Below, piece by piece: positions 56,933-64,000 of a stretch of DNA of 64,000 nt. Within the stretch, counting starts at the first letter, position 1, and each line of letters begins with the position of its first letter. The stretch comes from Hymenobacter jeongseonensis (GTDB lineage: Bacteria > Bacteroidota > Bacteroidia > Cytophagales > Hymenobacteraceae), in NCBI RefSeq assembly GCF_015694725.1, contig NZ_JADQDQ010000001.1, positions 620,001-684,000 on the forward strand, read 5' to 3'. Made by a program: the position numbers and the translations under genes. The notes under the pieces are model-generated. The model did not search any database, had not been told where the DNA came from, and saw nothing but the letters and a program-made list of their open reading frames with translations.

Positions 56933-58186
56933 ATGAAGAAAGTTTATCTCTCCGCGCTGGCCATTTTGGGCGGCGCAACCTCGGTGTTCGCGCAGACCAC
57001 GCAGAACCGCCAGTTGCCAAACGGCGGACCCCGCCTCGAAACTGCCATCAACGGTCGCGCCTGCGCCACCATGGAAGTGTACGAAAGCCAGCTGGCGGCT
57101 GACCCCGCTATGGCCAAGCGCATGGACGCCATTGAATCCCAGACGCGTCAGTTTGTGGCCAACAAGATGTTGAACCGTAGCACCGCTGGCGCTATTGTTA
57201 CTATTCCGGTGGTAGTGCACGTGGTATACAACACGGCCGCTCAGAACGTATCGCAGGCTCAAATTGATGCCCAGATTAAAGTGCTGAACGACGACTTTGC
57301 TAAAATGAATGCCGATGCTGGCAGCGTGCCTTCGCTGTATGCCGGCGTTGCCGCTGGTACCAACGTGCGGTTTGTATTGGCCAAGCGTACGCCAACCGGT
57401 GGTGCTACCACGGGTGTGGTGCGGGTGTCAACCAAAACCCGCTCGTTCAGCAGCAACGACTTTGTGAAGTATTCGAACAAAGGCGGCAGCACCGCCTGGC
57501 CCCGCGACCAATACCTGAACCTGTGGCTCTGTAACCTCGGCCAAGGCTTGTTGGGCTACGCTCAGTTCCCCGGCGGCCCGGCGGCTACCGACGGTGTGGT
57601 GTGCTTGTACTCGTCGGTACCCGGCGGCACGGCAGCCAGCTACAACCTGGGCCGGACGGCTACGCACGAAGTGGGCCACTGGCTGAACCTGCGCCACATT
57701 TGGGGCGATGCTTCCTGCGGCAACGACCTCGTGGCCGACACCCCTACCCAGCAAACCAGCAACGGTGGCTGCCCCGTGTTCCCCAAAATCACCTGCAACA
57801 ACCAGGGCGATATGAGCATGAACTACATGGACTACACCTACGACCGTTGCATGTACATGTTCACGACCGGTCAGTCCGAGCGTATGGATGCTGTGCTTGC
57901 CGGTTCGCGCGCTACCCTCGCTACTTCGTTGGGCGGCACGGCACTGCGCCAGGTTGCCAGCACTTCGACGCTGTATCCTAACCCCGCCACCGACGTTGTG
58001 AACGTAAGCGCCGCGCAAGGCCGTGGTGTTTCGGTAAGCGTGTACGACCTGAGCGGCCACGTAATGAGCCAAGCTCGCTACAACGGCAACGGCCAGGTAC
58101 AAGTATCGGAGCTGCCCAAGGGCCTCTACTACATCCGCACTTCGAGCGGCGGTACCGTAACCCACCAGCGCTTCGAGAAAGAATAA
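56933..58186 (+). CDS. M43 (cytophagalysin-type) zinc metalloprotease with T9SS sorting domain
   Basis: The 417-residue product has a signal peptide (MKKVYLSALAILGGATSVFA), a propeptide with R-A-C-A-T-M-E-V (a possible cysteine switch), and an M43 catalytic domain. The zinc motif is H245-E246-V-G-H249-W-L-N-L-R-H255-I-W-G-D, followed by the M-N-Y-M-D-Y Met-turn. Cys pairs around C-G-N-D-L-V-A-D-T-P should form the family's disulfides. The last 80 residues are a T9SS sorting domain (T-L-Y-P-N-P-A-T-D to Q-R-F-E-K-E). Cytophagalysins are surface or secreted proteases. A paralogue follows in tandem. Confidence 0.93.
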   Translation: MKKVYLSALAILGGATSVFAQTTQNRQLPNGGPRLETAINGRACATMEVYESQLAADPAMAKRMDAIESQTRQFVANKMLNRSTAGAIVTIPVVVHVVYNTAAQNVSQAQIDAQIKVLNDDFAKMNADAGSVPSLYAGVAAGTNVRFVLAKRTPTGGATTGVVRVSTKTRSFSSNDFVKYSNKGGSTAWPRDQYLNLWLCNLGQGLLGYAQFPGGPAATDGVVCLYSSVPGGTAASYNLGRTATHEVGHWLNLRHIWGDASCGNDLVADTPTQQTSNGGCPVFPKITCNNQGDMSMNYMDYTYDRCMYMFTTGQSERMDAVLAGSRATLATSLGGTALRQVASTSTLYPNPATDVVNVSAAQGRGVSVSVYDLSGHVMSQARYNGNGQVQVSELPKGLYYIRTSSGGTVTHQRFEKE

Positions 58187-58248
58187 ACGAATGGGACTGG
58201 GCCAGTAGCCGCCGGTTATGGCCGGTGCTAAACAACCCACCCACGATG

Positions 58249-58282
58249 AAAAAGAGCTGTCTTACAGGGCAGCTCTTTTTTC
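58249..58282 (+). terminator. Terminator of the first M43 gene
   Basis: AAAAAGAGCTGTC pairs with GGCAGCTCTTTTT and ends in a T run, about 60 bases past the stop. Confidence 0.85.
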
Positions 58283-58418
58283 TTTTTAAGCCCTCAACAT
58301 AGTAGAAGGCTGTTTGAATATTTTGATAAAAATTGAAATATTCGTGCTAAAAAAAGCTGTTGATGATGAATATTTTGGCATTATCAATACAAAATTGCGT
58401 TTTTCGCAAACAAACCAG

Positions 58419-58426
58419 TAGGTTTG
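58419..58426 (+). promoter_or_regulatory. Possible promoter of the second M43 gene
   Basis: TAGGTTTG matches the -7 element and a TTG lies 21 bases upstream at 58395-58397, two bases beyond the ideal distance. It is 47 bases before the ATG, in an AT-rich stretch. Confidence 0.4.
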
Positions 58427-58473
58427 ATATCTGAGAAAAATTTTAATCACCCCCAAAAACCTCTCGTTACCGC

Positions 58474-60303
58474 ATGAAAATAACCCATTACGCACTGACG
58501 TTGTGCCTGCTCGGCTCGGTCTTACTCCCTGTGGCGGCCCATGCCCAGGACTCTAAATCGAATGGCGGCAACACCCTGTCGGAAGCCATTAATCGGCAGG
58601 GCAGCATCCGACCGGTGATAGTAGGCGAGGGCCCCAACCGGACCTGCGCCAGCATGGAAGCCCTGGCCGCTCAGATAGCCGCCGACCCCGCCATGGCCCG
58701 GCGCCTGTCCGACATTGAAAAGCAGAGCGCGCGGTATGCCAGCCAGCCCAGCAACGCATTGGAACGGACCACGGCCGTGACGCTTACCATTCCGGTGGTG
58801 GTGCACGTGCTGTATAACACCTCAGCCCAAAACGTAAGCGACGCGCAGATTGCGTCGCAGATTGCGGTTTTGAACGAAGACTTCCAGAAGCTGAACGCTG
58901 ACGTGAGCAAGACGCCATCGGCATTTGCCGGATTGGCCGCCAACGTCAACATCGGTTTCACGCTGGCCAAACGCGACCCCAGCGGCAACGCCACCACGGG
59001 CATCACCCGCAAGCAGGTAACCCAGACGTCGTGGGGCACCGACGACCGCATGAAAAGCTCCAGCACGGGCGGTACTACGGCTTGGAACACCAGCCAGTAC
59101 CTCAACATCTGGGTGTGCAACCTGAGCGGCGGCGTGTTGGGCTACGCCCAGTTTCCCGGCGGTGCGGCCGCTACCGACGGTGTGGTTATTCTGACCACGG
59201 GCTTCGGCCGCAACGGCTCGGCCGCAGCGCCCTTCAACCTAGGCCGCACAGCCACGCACGAAGTGGGCCACTGGCTGAACCTGCGCCACATCTGGGGCGA
59301 TGCCTCCTGCGGCAACGACTTGGTGAGCGACACGCCCACCCAGCAAACCAGCAACACCGGCTGCCCCACCTTCCCCAAGCGCACCTGCGGCAACACCACC
59401 AACGGCGACATGTTCATGAACTACATGGACTACACCAACGACGCCTGCATGTACATGTTCTCGACCGGCCAGAGCAGCCGCATGAACGCGCTGTTTGCTA
59501 CGGGCGGTGCCCGCGTTTCGCTCAAAACTTCGCTGGGCGGCACGGCCCCCGGCGGCACCACGCCTCCCCCCACTGGCACGCCTACCTATTGCGCCAGCAA
59601 GGGCACGAGCGTGGCCTACGAATGGCTTGACTTGGTGCAGTTGGGCAGCATCAACCGCACGTCGGGCCAGGACGCTGGCTACTACAACGGCACGGCCCTG
59701 AGCACCAGCGTAACCGCCGGCGCGGCTTATACCATCAACTTCTCGGTGGGCTTTGCCGGCACGGCTTACACGGAGTACGTGAAAGTGTACGCCGACTGGA
59801 ACCAGAACGGCGTGTTTACCGACGCCGGCGAGCTGGTTGTTTCGGCGGCTGGCAGCACCTCGGCAGCTACCCGCTCGGCCAGCTTCACGGTGCCCGCAGG
59901 GGCCAAAAACGGCAGCACCCGCCTGCGCATCATCGCCAGCGATAACTCCGCCACCACCAGCTGCAACAGCTACAGCTACGGCGAAACCGAAGACTATACC
60001 CTGAACGTGGGCGGCGGCGTGGCCCGCACCGACGGCAGCAGCACGGCCCGCTTGAGCACGGCCAGCGAGCCCTACAGCTTGTTCCCGAACCCCGCCACCA
60101 ACGTGCTGCGCATTGCCCGCCCGGCCAGTGCCGACCCGGCCCAGCCCTTCAGCGTGCGCGTGCACGACCTGCGCGGCAGCGAGGTCCGCGGCCTGAGCTT
60201 CGCAGACGGCGAACTGAACGTGTCGAAGCTGAGCCCCGGCATCTATTTGCTCACGCTGAGCGACGGCGCGGCCACCACGCACCAGCGCTTTGTGAAGGAG
60301 TAG
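58474..60303 (+). CDS. M43 zinc metalloprotease with GEVED domain and T9SS sorting domain
   Basis: The 609-residue product has a signal peptide (MKITHYALTLCLLGSVLLPV, cut after AHAQ), a propeptide with R-T-C-A-S-M-E-A, and an M43 domain. Its zinc site H262-E263-V-G-H266-W-L-N-L-R-H272-I-W-G-D is identical to that of the upstream paralogue. Unlike that protein it has an extra GEVED beta-sandwich at about 370-515 (V-Y-A-D-W-N-Q-N-G-V-F, then Y-G-E-T-E-D-Y-T-L), joined by a Gly/Thr/Pro linker. A T9SS sorting domain ends the protein (L-F-P-N-P-A-T to Q-R-F-V-K-E). The GEVED domain may bind substrate or the cell surface. Confidence 0.93.
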   Translation: MKITHYALTLCLLGSVLLPVAAHAQDSKSNGGNTLSEAINRQGSIRPVIVGEGPNRTCASMEALAAQIAADPAMARRLSDIEKQSARYASQPSNALERTTAVTLTIPVVVHVLYNTSAQNVSDAQIASQIAVLNEDFQKLNADVSKTPSAFAGLAANVNIGFTLAKRDPSGNATTGITRKQVTQTSWGTDDRMKSSSTGGTTAWNTSQYLNIWVCNLSGGVLGYAQFPGGAAATDGVVILTTGFGRNGSAAAPFNLGRTATHEVGHWLNLRHIWGDASCGNDLVSDTPTQQTSNTGCPTFPKRTCGNTTNGDMFMNYMDYTNDACMYMFSTGQSSRMNALFATGGARVSLKTSLGGTAPGGTTPPPTGTPTYCASKGTSVAYEWLDLVQLGSINRTSGQDAGYYNGTALSTSVTAGAAYTINFSVGFAGTAYTEYVKVYADWNQNGVFTDAGELVVSAAGSTSAATRSASFTVPAGAKNGSTRLRIIASDNSATTSCNSYSYGETEDYTLNVGGGVARTDGSSTARLSTASEPYSLFPNPATNVLRIARPASADPAQPFSVRVHDLRGSEVRGLSFADGELNVSKLSPGIYLLTLSDGAATTHQRFVKE

Positions 60304-60331
60304 CCGGAATAAACTACCTGCGCTTTCTTTG

Positions 60332-60367
60332 AAAAGAGGCCTGGCTGTGAAGCCGGGCCTCTTTTTT
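60332..60367 (+). terminator. Terminator of the second M43 gene
   Basis: AAAAGAGGCCTGGCT pairs with AGCCGGGCCTCTTTT around GTGA and is followed by T. Confidence 0.88.
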
Positions 60368-60460
60368 GTTTTCCATAATCGAGCAGCCCATGCAAAAGAC
60401 AAAATGCATAACCTTTTCACAATGCACGAGGTAAGCGGAGCACCCCCTAGCTTCGCCCTT

Positions 60461-60955
60461 ATGAAAACCCTCTATCTCCTTCGCCATGCCAAATCCAGCT
60501 GGAGCTTCGACGAGCTCAGCGACCAGGAACGTCCCCTCAACGACCGGGGCCGCGACGATGCCCCGGCAATGGGCCAGGCACTGGCCAAGCGCCGCATCTG
60601 CCCCGATTTGGTGGTGAGCTCGCCGGCCGTGCGCGCCATGAGCACCGCCGTGCTGGTGGCCCGCGAAATGCAGTACCCGCACGATAAAATTGTGGTGGAG
60701 TCCGGCATTTACGGCGCCGATGTGGACGAGCTGCTGGCCATTATCCGCGACTTGCCCGATACGGCAAACATTGTGCTGCTGGTGGGCCACAACCCCACCA
60801 TCACCGAAACGGCCAATGCGTTGTCGCCGAATCCCATCAACGACATGCCCACGGCGGCCGTGGTGTGCCTGCGTTTTGCCTGCGACCAGTGGAGCGAAGT
60901 GGGCAAAGCCAACGCCGAATTTTATTTCTACGACTTCCCCCGGAATGCGAGCTAG
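60461..60955 (+). CDS. SixA-like histidine phosphatase
   Basis: The 164-residue protein belongs to the histidine phosphatase superfamily, SixA branch. The active-site histidine lies in L-R-H-A-K-S-S-W near the N-terminus (residue 8), the second in V-G-H-N-P-T near 110. Proteins of this branch remove phosphate from phosphohistidine, for example on phosphotransfer domains, though many relatives have other substrates. I start at the ATG at 60461 (MKTLYLLRH), the standard start. ppk1 follows 158 bases downstream on the same strand, so the two may be co-expressed in phosphate metabolism. Confidence 0.88.
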   Translation: MKTLYLLRHAKSSWSFDELSDQERPLNDRGRDDAPAMGQALAKRRICPDLVVSSPAVRAMSTAVLVAREMQYPHDKIVVESGIYGADVDELLAIIRDLPDTANIVLLVGHNPTITETANALSPNPINDMPTAAVVCLRFACDQWSEVGKANAEFYFYDFPRNAS

Positions 60956-61113
60956 TGCCTCGCGGTGAGGCGCAGGACGTGAGCGGTGACCGAGCAAAAG
61001 GATAAAGCCCGGAAGTGGCTTTCCTTTCCGGAAAATCGTAGAGAAACCTCGGCCGTAAGGTTTGCATCCTGCGCAGCCTCATTTCTTCATTACCTCATTA
61101 CGCCTCCACCCAA

Positions 61114-63201
61114 TTGAAAACTCTTTCGCGTGACTTAAGCTGGCTGCGGTTCAATGCCCGCGTGCTGCAAGAAGCTCAGTGCCCCACCGTGCCGCTGCTG
61201 GAACGCCTGAAATTTTTGGCCATTTTCAGCAGCAACCTGGATGAGTTTTTTAAGGTGCGGGTGGCCACGCTGCGGCGGCTGGTGAAGCTGAAGAAAAAGA
61301 CCCGCGCCCAGCTCGCCGACAACCCCAAGCGGGAGCTGCGCAAGGTGCTGGAAGAAGTGGGGCGCCAGCAGGAGGAATTCGGCGTCACGTTTCGGGAGCA
61401 GCTGCTGCCCGAACTCAACCGCCACCACATTCACCTGCTAAACGAAGCCGAACTGAGCGAAACGCAACGGGAGTGGACGGCGCGCTATTTCGAGGAAAAG
61501 GTGCGCGACTTGCTTTCGCCCGTGGTGCTGGACGACGCCATGCACCACCTCTTTCTGAAGGACCAGACCGTGTACCTCGCCTTCTACCTCCGCGAGCCCC
61601 GCAACCCCAAAGCGGGCATCGAGCCCGAGCGGGTGCTGCTGATGGAGCTGCCCACCAAGCGCCACGGTGGCCGTTTCGTGCGCCTGCCCGACGAAGGCGA
61701 GGAGCGGTACGTGCTGTTTCTGGACGACGTGATTCGCGTGGGCGCAGCCGAGCTGTTTCCGGCCTACCAGCGCGTGGAGGTGAACGCCATCAAGCTCTCC
61801 CGCGATGCCGAGCTGGACATCGAAGAAGAGGTATCGGGCGACCTGATGGAGAAAATCCGCAACAGCCTGAGCAAGCGCGCCACCGGCTTTCCGGCCCGCC
61901 TACTCTACGACCCCCAAATGCCCAAGGAGACGCTCCGGGCCATCAAGCAGAAAACCGGCATCACCGACGAGGAATTGGTAGAGGGCAGCCGCTACCACAA
62001 CTTCCGCGACTTTTTCGGTTTTCCAGAATTCAGCGACCCCGGCTTTAATTACCCCGCCCGCCCGGCTCTGCCGCACCCCACGCTGCCGCGCACGGGCAGC
62101 CTGCTGGCCGCCATCGCGCAGCGCGACCACCTGCTGCACCCGCCCTACCAGTCGTTCGATTACGTGACGCGCCTGCTGCGCGAAGCCGCCACCGACCCGC
62201 GCGTGTCGGCCGTCAGCATCACGCTTTACCGCGTGGCCAGCAAGAGCGCCGTGGTAAAAGCCCTACTGAAAGCCGCCAAACACGGCAAGCAGGTGACGGT
62301 GGTGGTGGAGCTGAAAGCGAGGTTTGACGAAGAATCCAACCTCTTTTGGTCCGATAAACTCAAGCGGGCTGGGGCCAACGTCATTTTTACCCCGCCCGAA
62401 CTGAAGGTGCATAGCAAAATGCTGCTGCTCACGCGCCGCGAGGCCGACGAAACCACGCGGCAATACGCGTATTTCAGCACCGGCAACTTCAACGAAAGCA
62501 CCAGCCAACTCTACACGGACCACGGTCTGTTTACGGCCGATGAGCGGCTGACCCGCGAAGCCGCGGCCGTGTTTGAGTACCTACGCGACCAAAGCGTGGT
62601 GCCCAAGCTGGAGCAACTGTTGGTGGCGCCGTTTGGCCTGCGTCCGGGGCTTAATGCCCTCATTGACTACGAAACCAAGCAGGCGCAGAAAGGCAAAGAG
62701 GCATATATCATCCTCAAAGTGAACTCGGTGGAGGACCGAGGCATGATTGCCAAGCTCTACCACGCCAGCGCGGCCGGTGTGCGGGTGGAGCTTATTGTGC
62801 GCGGCATTGGCTGTCTGGTGCCAGGGCAGCCGGACTTTAGCGAAAACATCACCCAACACGGCCTCGTGGACCGTTTTCTGGAGCACAGCCGGGTGTACGT
62901 TTTCGGCCACGGCGGCGAAGAAAAGGTCTACGTGTCCTCTGCCGACTGGATGACCCGCAACCTCGACCGCCGCGTGGAAGTGGCCTTTCCCATTCTGGAT
63001 GAGAGCCTGCGCGCCGAAGTGCGCCACTTGCTCGATTTGCAACGGAACGACACGGTGAAAGCCCGCGACTTTGAAAACAGCTACATCTTGGCCGATGCTG
63101 GGAAAAAACCAATGCAAGCGCAGGAAGCCACCTACACGTGGCTAAAAGGCCTAAAGCGGCGGCAACGAAAAACAGAAATTACTGGTTTGAAGCGCATTTA
63201 A
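61114..63201 (+). CDS. ppk1: Polyphosphate kinase 1
   Basis: Ppk1 makes long-chain polyphosphate from ATP, reversibly. The 695-residue protein has the family's four parts. It opens with S-R-D-L-S-W-L-R-F-N-A-R-V-L, then F-L-A-I-F-S-S-N-L-D-E-F-F-K-V-R-V. The histidine that is autophosphorylated in E. coli (H435) corresponds to H433 in L-K-V-H-S-K-M, and E. coli H592 to H591 in F-L-E-H-S-R. Y-F-S-T-G-N-F-N-E lies between them. The start is TTG at 61114; no ATG is in frame upstream before a chance stretch. It follows the SixA-like gene and is followed by a REP palindrome. Confidence 0.95.
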   Translation: MKTLSRDLSWLRFNARVLQEAQCPTVPLLERLKFLAIFSSNLDEFFKVRVATLRRLVKLKKKTRAQLADNPKRELRKVLEEVGRQQEEFGVTFREQLLPELNRHHIHLLNEAELSETQREWTARYFEEKVRDLLSPVVLDDAMHHLFLKDQTVYLAFYLREPRNPKAGIEPERVLLMELPTKRHGGRFVRLPDEGEERYVLFLDDVIRVGAAELFPAYQRVEVNAIKLSRDAELDIEEEVSGDLMEKIRNSLSKRATGFPARLLYDPQMPKETLRAIKQKTGITDEELVEGSRYHNFRDFFGFPEFSDPGFNYPARPALPHPTLPRTGSLLAAIAQRDHLLHPPYQSFDYVTRLLREAATDPRVSAVSITLYRVASKSAVVKALLKAAKHGKQVTVVVELKARFDEESNLFWSDKLKRAGANVIFTPPELKVHSKMLLLTRREADETTRQYAYFSTGNFNESTSQLYTDHGLFTADERLTREAAAVFEYLRDQSVVPKLEQLLVAPFGLRPGLNALIDYETKQAQKGKEAYIILKVNSVEDRGMIAKLYHASAAGVRVELIVRGIGCLVPGQPDFSENITQHGLVDRFLEHSRVYVFGHGGEEKVYVSSADWMTRNLDRRVEVAFPILDESLRAEVRHLLDLQRNDTVKARDFENSYILADAGKKPMQAQEATYTWLKGLKRRQRKTEITGLKRI

Positions 63202-63204
63202 AAC

Positions 63205-63300
63205 GTCATGCAGAGCGCAGCGAAGCATCTCGCTCGGGTCAGTAATCCAATCGATTGAGTTACTACCACATGCGAGATGCTTCGCTGCGCTCTGCATGAC
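63205..63300. repeat. REP-like palindromic intergenic repeat, copy 4
   Basis: Arms beginning GTCATGCAGAGCGCAGCG are identical to those of copy 1 over 26 bases. The copy starts four bases past the ppk1 stop and lies between the convergent ppk1 and arsS genes, where it may act as the transcript end. Confidence 0.88.
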
Positions 63301-63335
63301 GGGTGGAGTTTCTTTGTGTCCTTCAGGCCGTTCGC

Positions 63336-64000
63336 CTACGCTACGGCTCCGCCGCAACTCGAGCCGCTGCCAGCTGTGCAGCCGTAGCAGTGCTGGTTCA
63401 CCACCACGCTGCGTTTGCTCAGCACCACTGCATCAAAATTGCGGATGTGTTGCGCAGTGCTGGCCACGTGCAAATCCAGCATCTGGTTGAAATCGCAGTC
63501 GTACAAGCCACCGTCCCAGCCCACGGAAATGGTGGTGCGGCACATCACGCCCGCAGCGGCGACGGGGTTGAAGGCATTTACCAGCTTCTCCATGTAGCCG
63601 GCGTAGTTGCCGGACTCGATGAGGTAGTCGAGGTAGCGGCTGACGGGAATGTTGGTGATGGCAAACAGCTCGTTGAAAACGATGCCAAAATCCTTTGCCA
63701 AGGCACGCTTGAACTGGTCTTGCAGGCCCTTCTGGGGCCCGGGCAGGAAGGCGCCGCTGGGGTTGTACACCAAGTTCAGCACCAGGCCCGAGCCTTCCAC
63801 GCCATAGCCCACGGCGTTGAGCATATTCAGCGCTTTAATGGAATCAGCAAATACGCCGTCGCCGCGCTGGCGGTCGGTTTGGCCGGCGCTGTAGGACGGC
63901 AGCGAACTGACCACTTCCACGCCGTGCTGCTTGAAGAACTCGGGCAGGTCGTGGTACTTCTTGTTGGCCACGATGATGGTGAGGTTGCAACGCACCAGCA
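63336..64000 (-). CDS. arsS: Arsenosugar biosynthesis radical SAM protein ArsS (C-terminal part)
   Basis: The frame enters from the right edge, so only the last 221 residues are seen; the radical SAM cysteine cluster is outside. The visible part covers the end of the radical SAM barrel and the DUF3641 domain. Matching segments are N-L-V-Y-N-P-S-G-A-F-L-P, F-N-E-L-F-A-I-T-N-I-P, C-R-T-T-I-S-V-G-W-D-G-G-L-Y-D-C-D-F-N-Q-M-L, and near the end H-C-Y-G-C-T-A-G-S-G-S-S-C-G-G. In some relatives the last cysteine is selenocysteine; here the codon is for Cys. ArsS is proposed to join an adenosyl group to a methylated arsenical. arsM and other partners would lie beyond the window. Confidence 0.9.
   Translation of the reverse strand, partial: LVRCNLTIIVANKKYHDLPEFFKQHGVEVVSSLPSYSAGQTDRQRGDGVFADSIKALNMLNAVGYGVEGSGLVLNLVYNPSGAFLPGPQKGLQDQFKRALAKDFGIVFNELFAITNIPVSRYLDYLIESGNYAGYMEKLVNAFNPVAAAGVMCRTTISVGWDGGLYDCDFNQMLDLHVASTAQHIRNFDAVVLSKRSVVVNQHCYGCTAGSGSSCGGAVA

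Overview
The window looks like chromosomal DNA of a GC-rich (roughly 60% by eye) Bacteroidota, most like Hymenobacter or a close relative in the Cytophagales. The evidence is: type IX secretion (T9SS) C-terminal sorting domains on several secreted proteins; a gldH gliding lipoprotein gene next to a ricT/PSP1 gene; promoters of the Bacteroidota type (TTG, about 19 bases, TAnnTTTG); few Shine-Dalgarno sites; family GH43 and GH92 glycosidases; and scattered REP-like palindromes. No phage, insertion sequence, CRISPR array or rRNA operon is visible. High GC opens many long antisense frames, and these are left out.

Layout. 1-5.7 kb: tail of a DUF1028-like gene, a secreted M28 peptidase, pirin, a GH43 lipoprotein, a bacilliredoxin (BrxA/B family) and a half-size EamA transporter. 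5.8-10.5 kb: recQ diverging from kdsD and manC, which make sugar precursors for LPS or glycans. 10.7-17 kb, minus strand: rlmB overlapping a GWxTD gene, a DUF2723 membrane protein (putative protein O-mannosyltransferase), and a tiny T9SS protein. 17.3-22.3 kb: birA diverging from rsfS and ftsH, then a LUD-domain gene and lpxH. 22.4-29.5 kb: a beta-propeller protein, a zinc alcohol/formaldehyde dehydrogenase, a subtilisin-like T9SS protease and a tandem pair of M57 lipoprotein proteases. 29.8-34 kb: ricT-gldH, a cold-shock protein and a wholly disordered hydrophilic protein. 34-46.3 kb: M1 peptidase, DinB-like protein, a 2062-residue alpha-2-macroglobulin, a Lys/Ser-rich secreted protein and a second GH43. 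46.3-48.4 kb: an accessory patch with a duplicated hairpin repeat around a YdeI-like gene and an AT-richer orphan gene. 48.4-52.3 kb: GH92, tRNA-Arg(CCU) and an HD plus PycTM membrane protein. 52.5-60.3 kb: a very large metallophosphatase/atypical-kinase-like/outer-membrane-barrel fusion and two M43 proteases. 60.5-64 kb: SixA-like phosphatase, ppk1 and the end of arsS.

Themes. The region is rich in envelope and secreted functions: proteases of families M28, S8, M57 (two), M1 and M43 (two), a macroglobulin that could trap proteases, glycosidases, and outer-membrane or glycan biosynthesis genes. The most unusual items are the phosphatase/kinase-like/barrel fusion, the HD-PycTM protein with no cyclase beside it, the macroglobulin that carries SusC-plug-like motifs, the disordered protein beside the cold-shock gene, and a four-copy REP family of which one copy appears to supply the start of a secreted protein. 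All function calls come from reading motifs; no database search was run.
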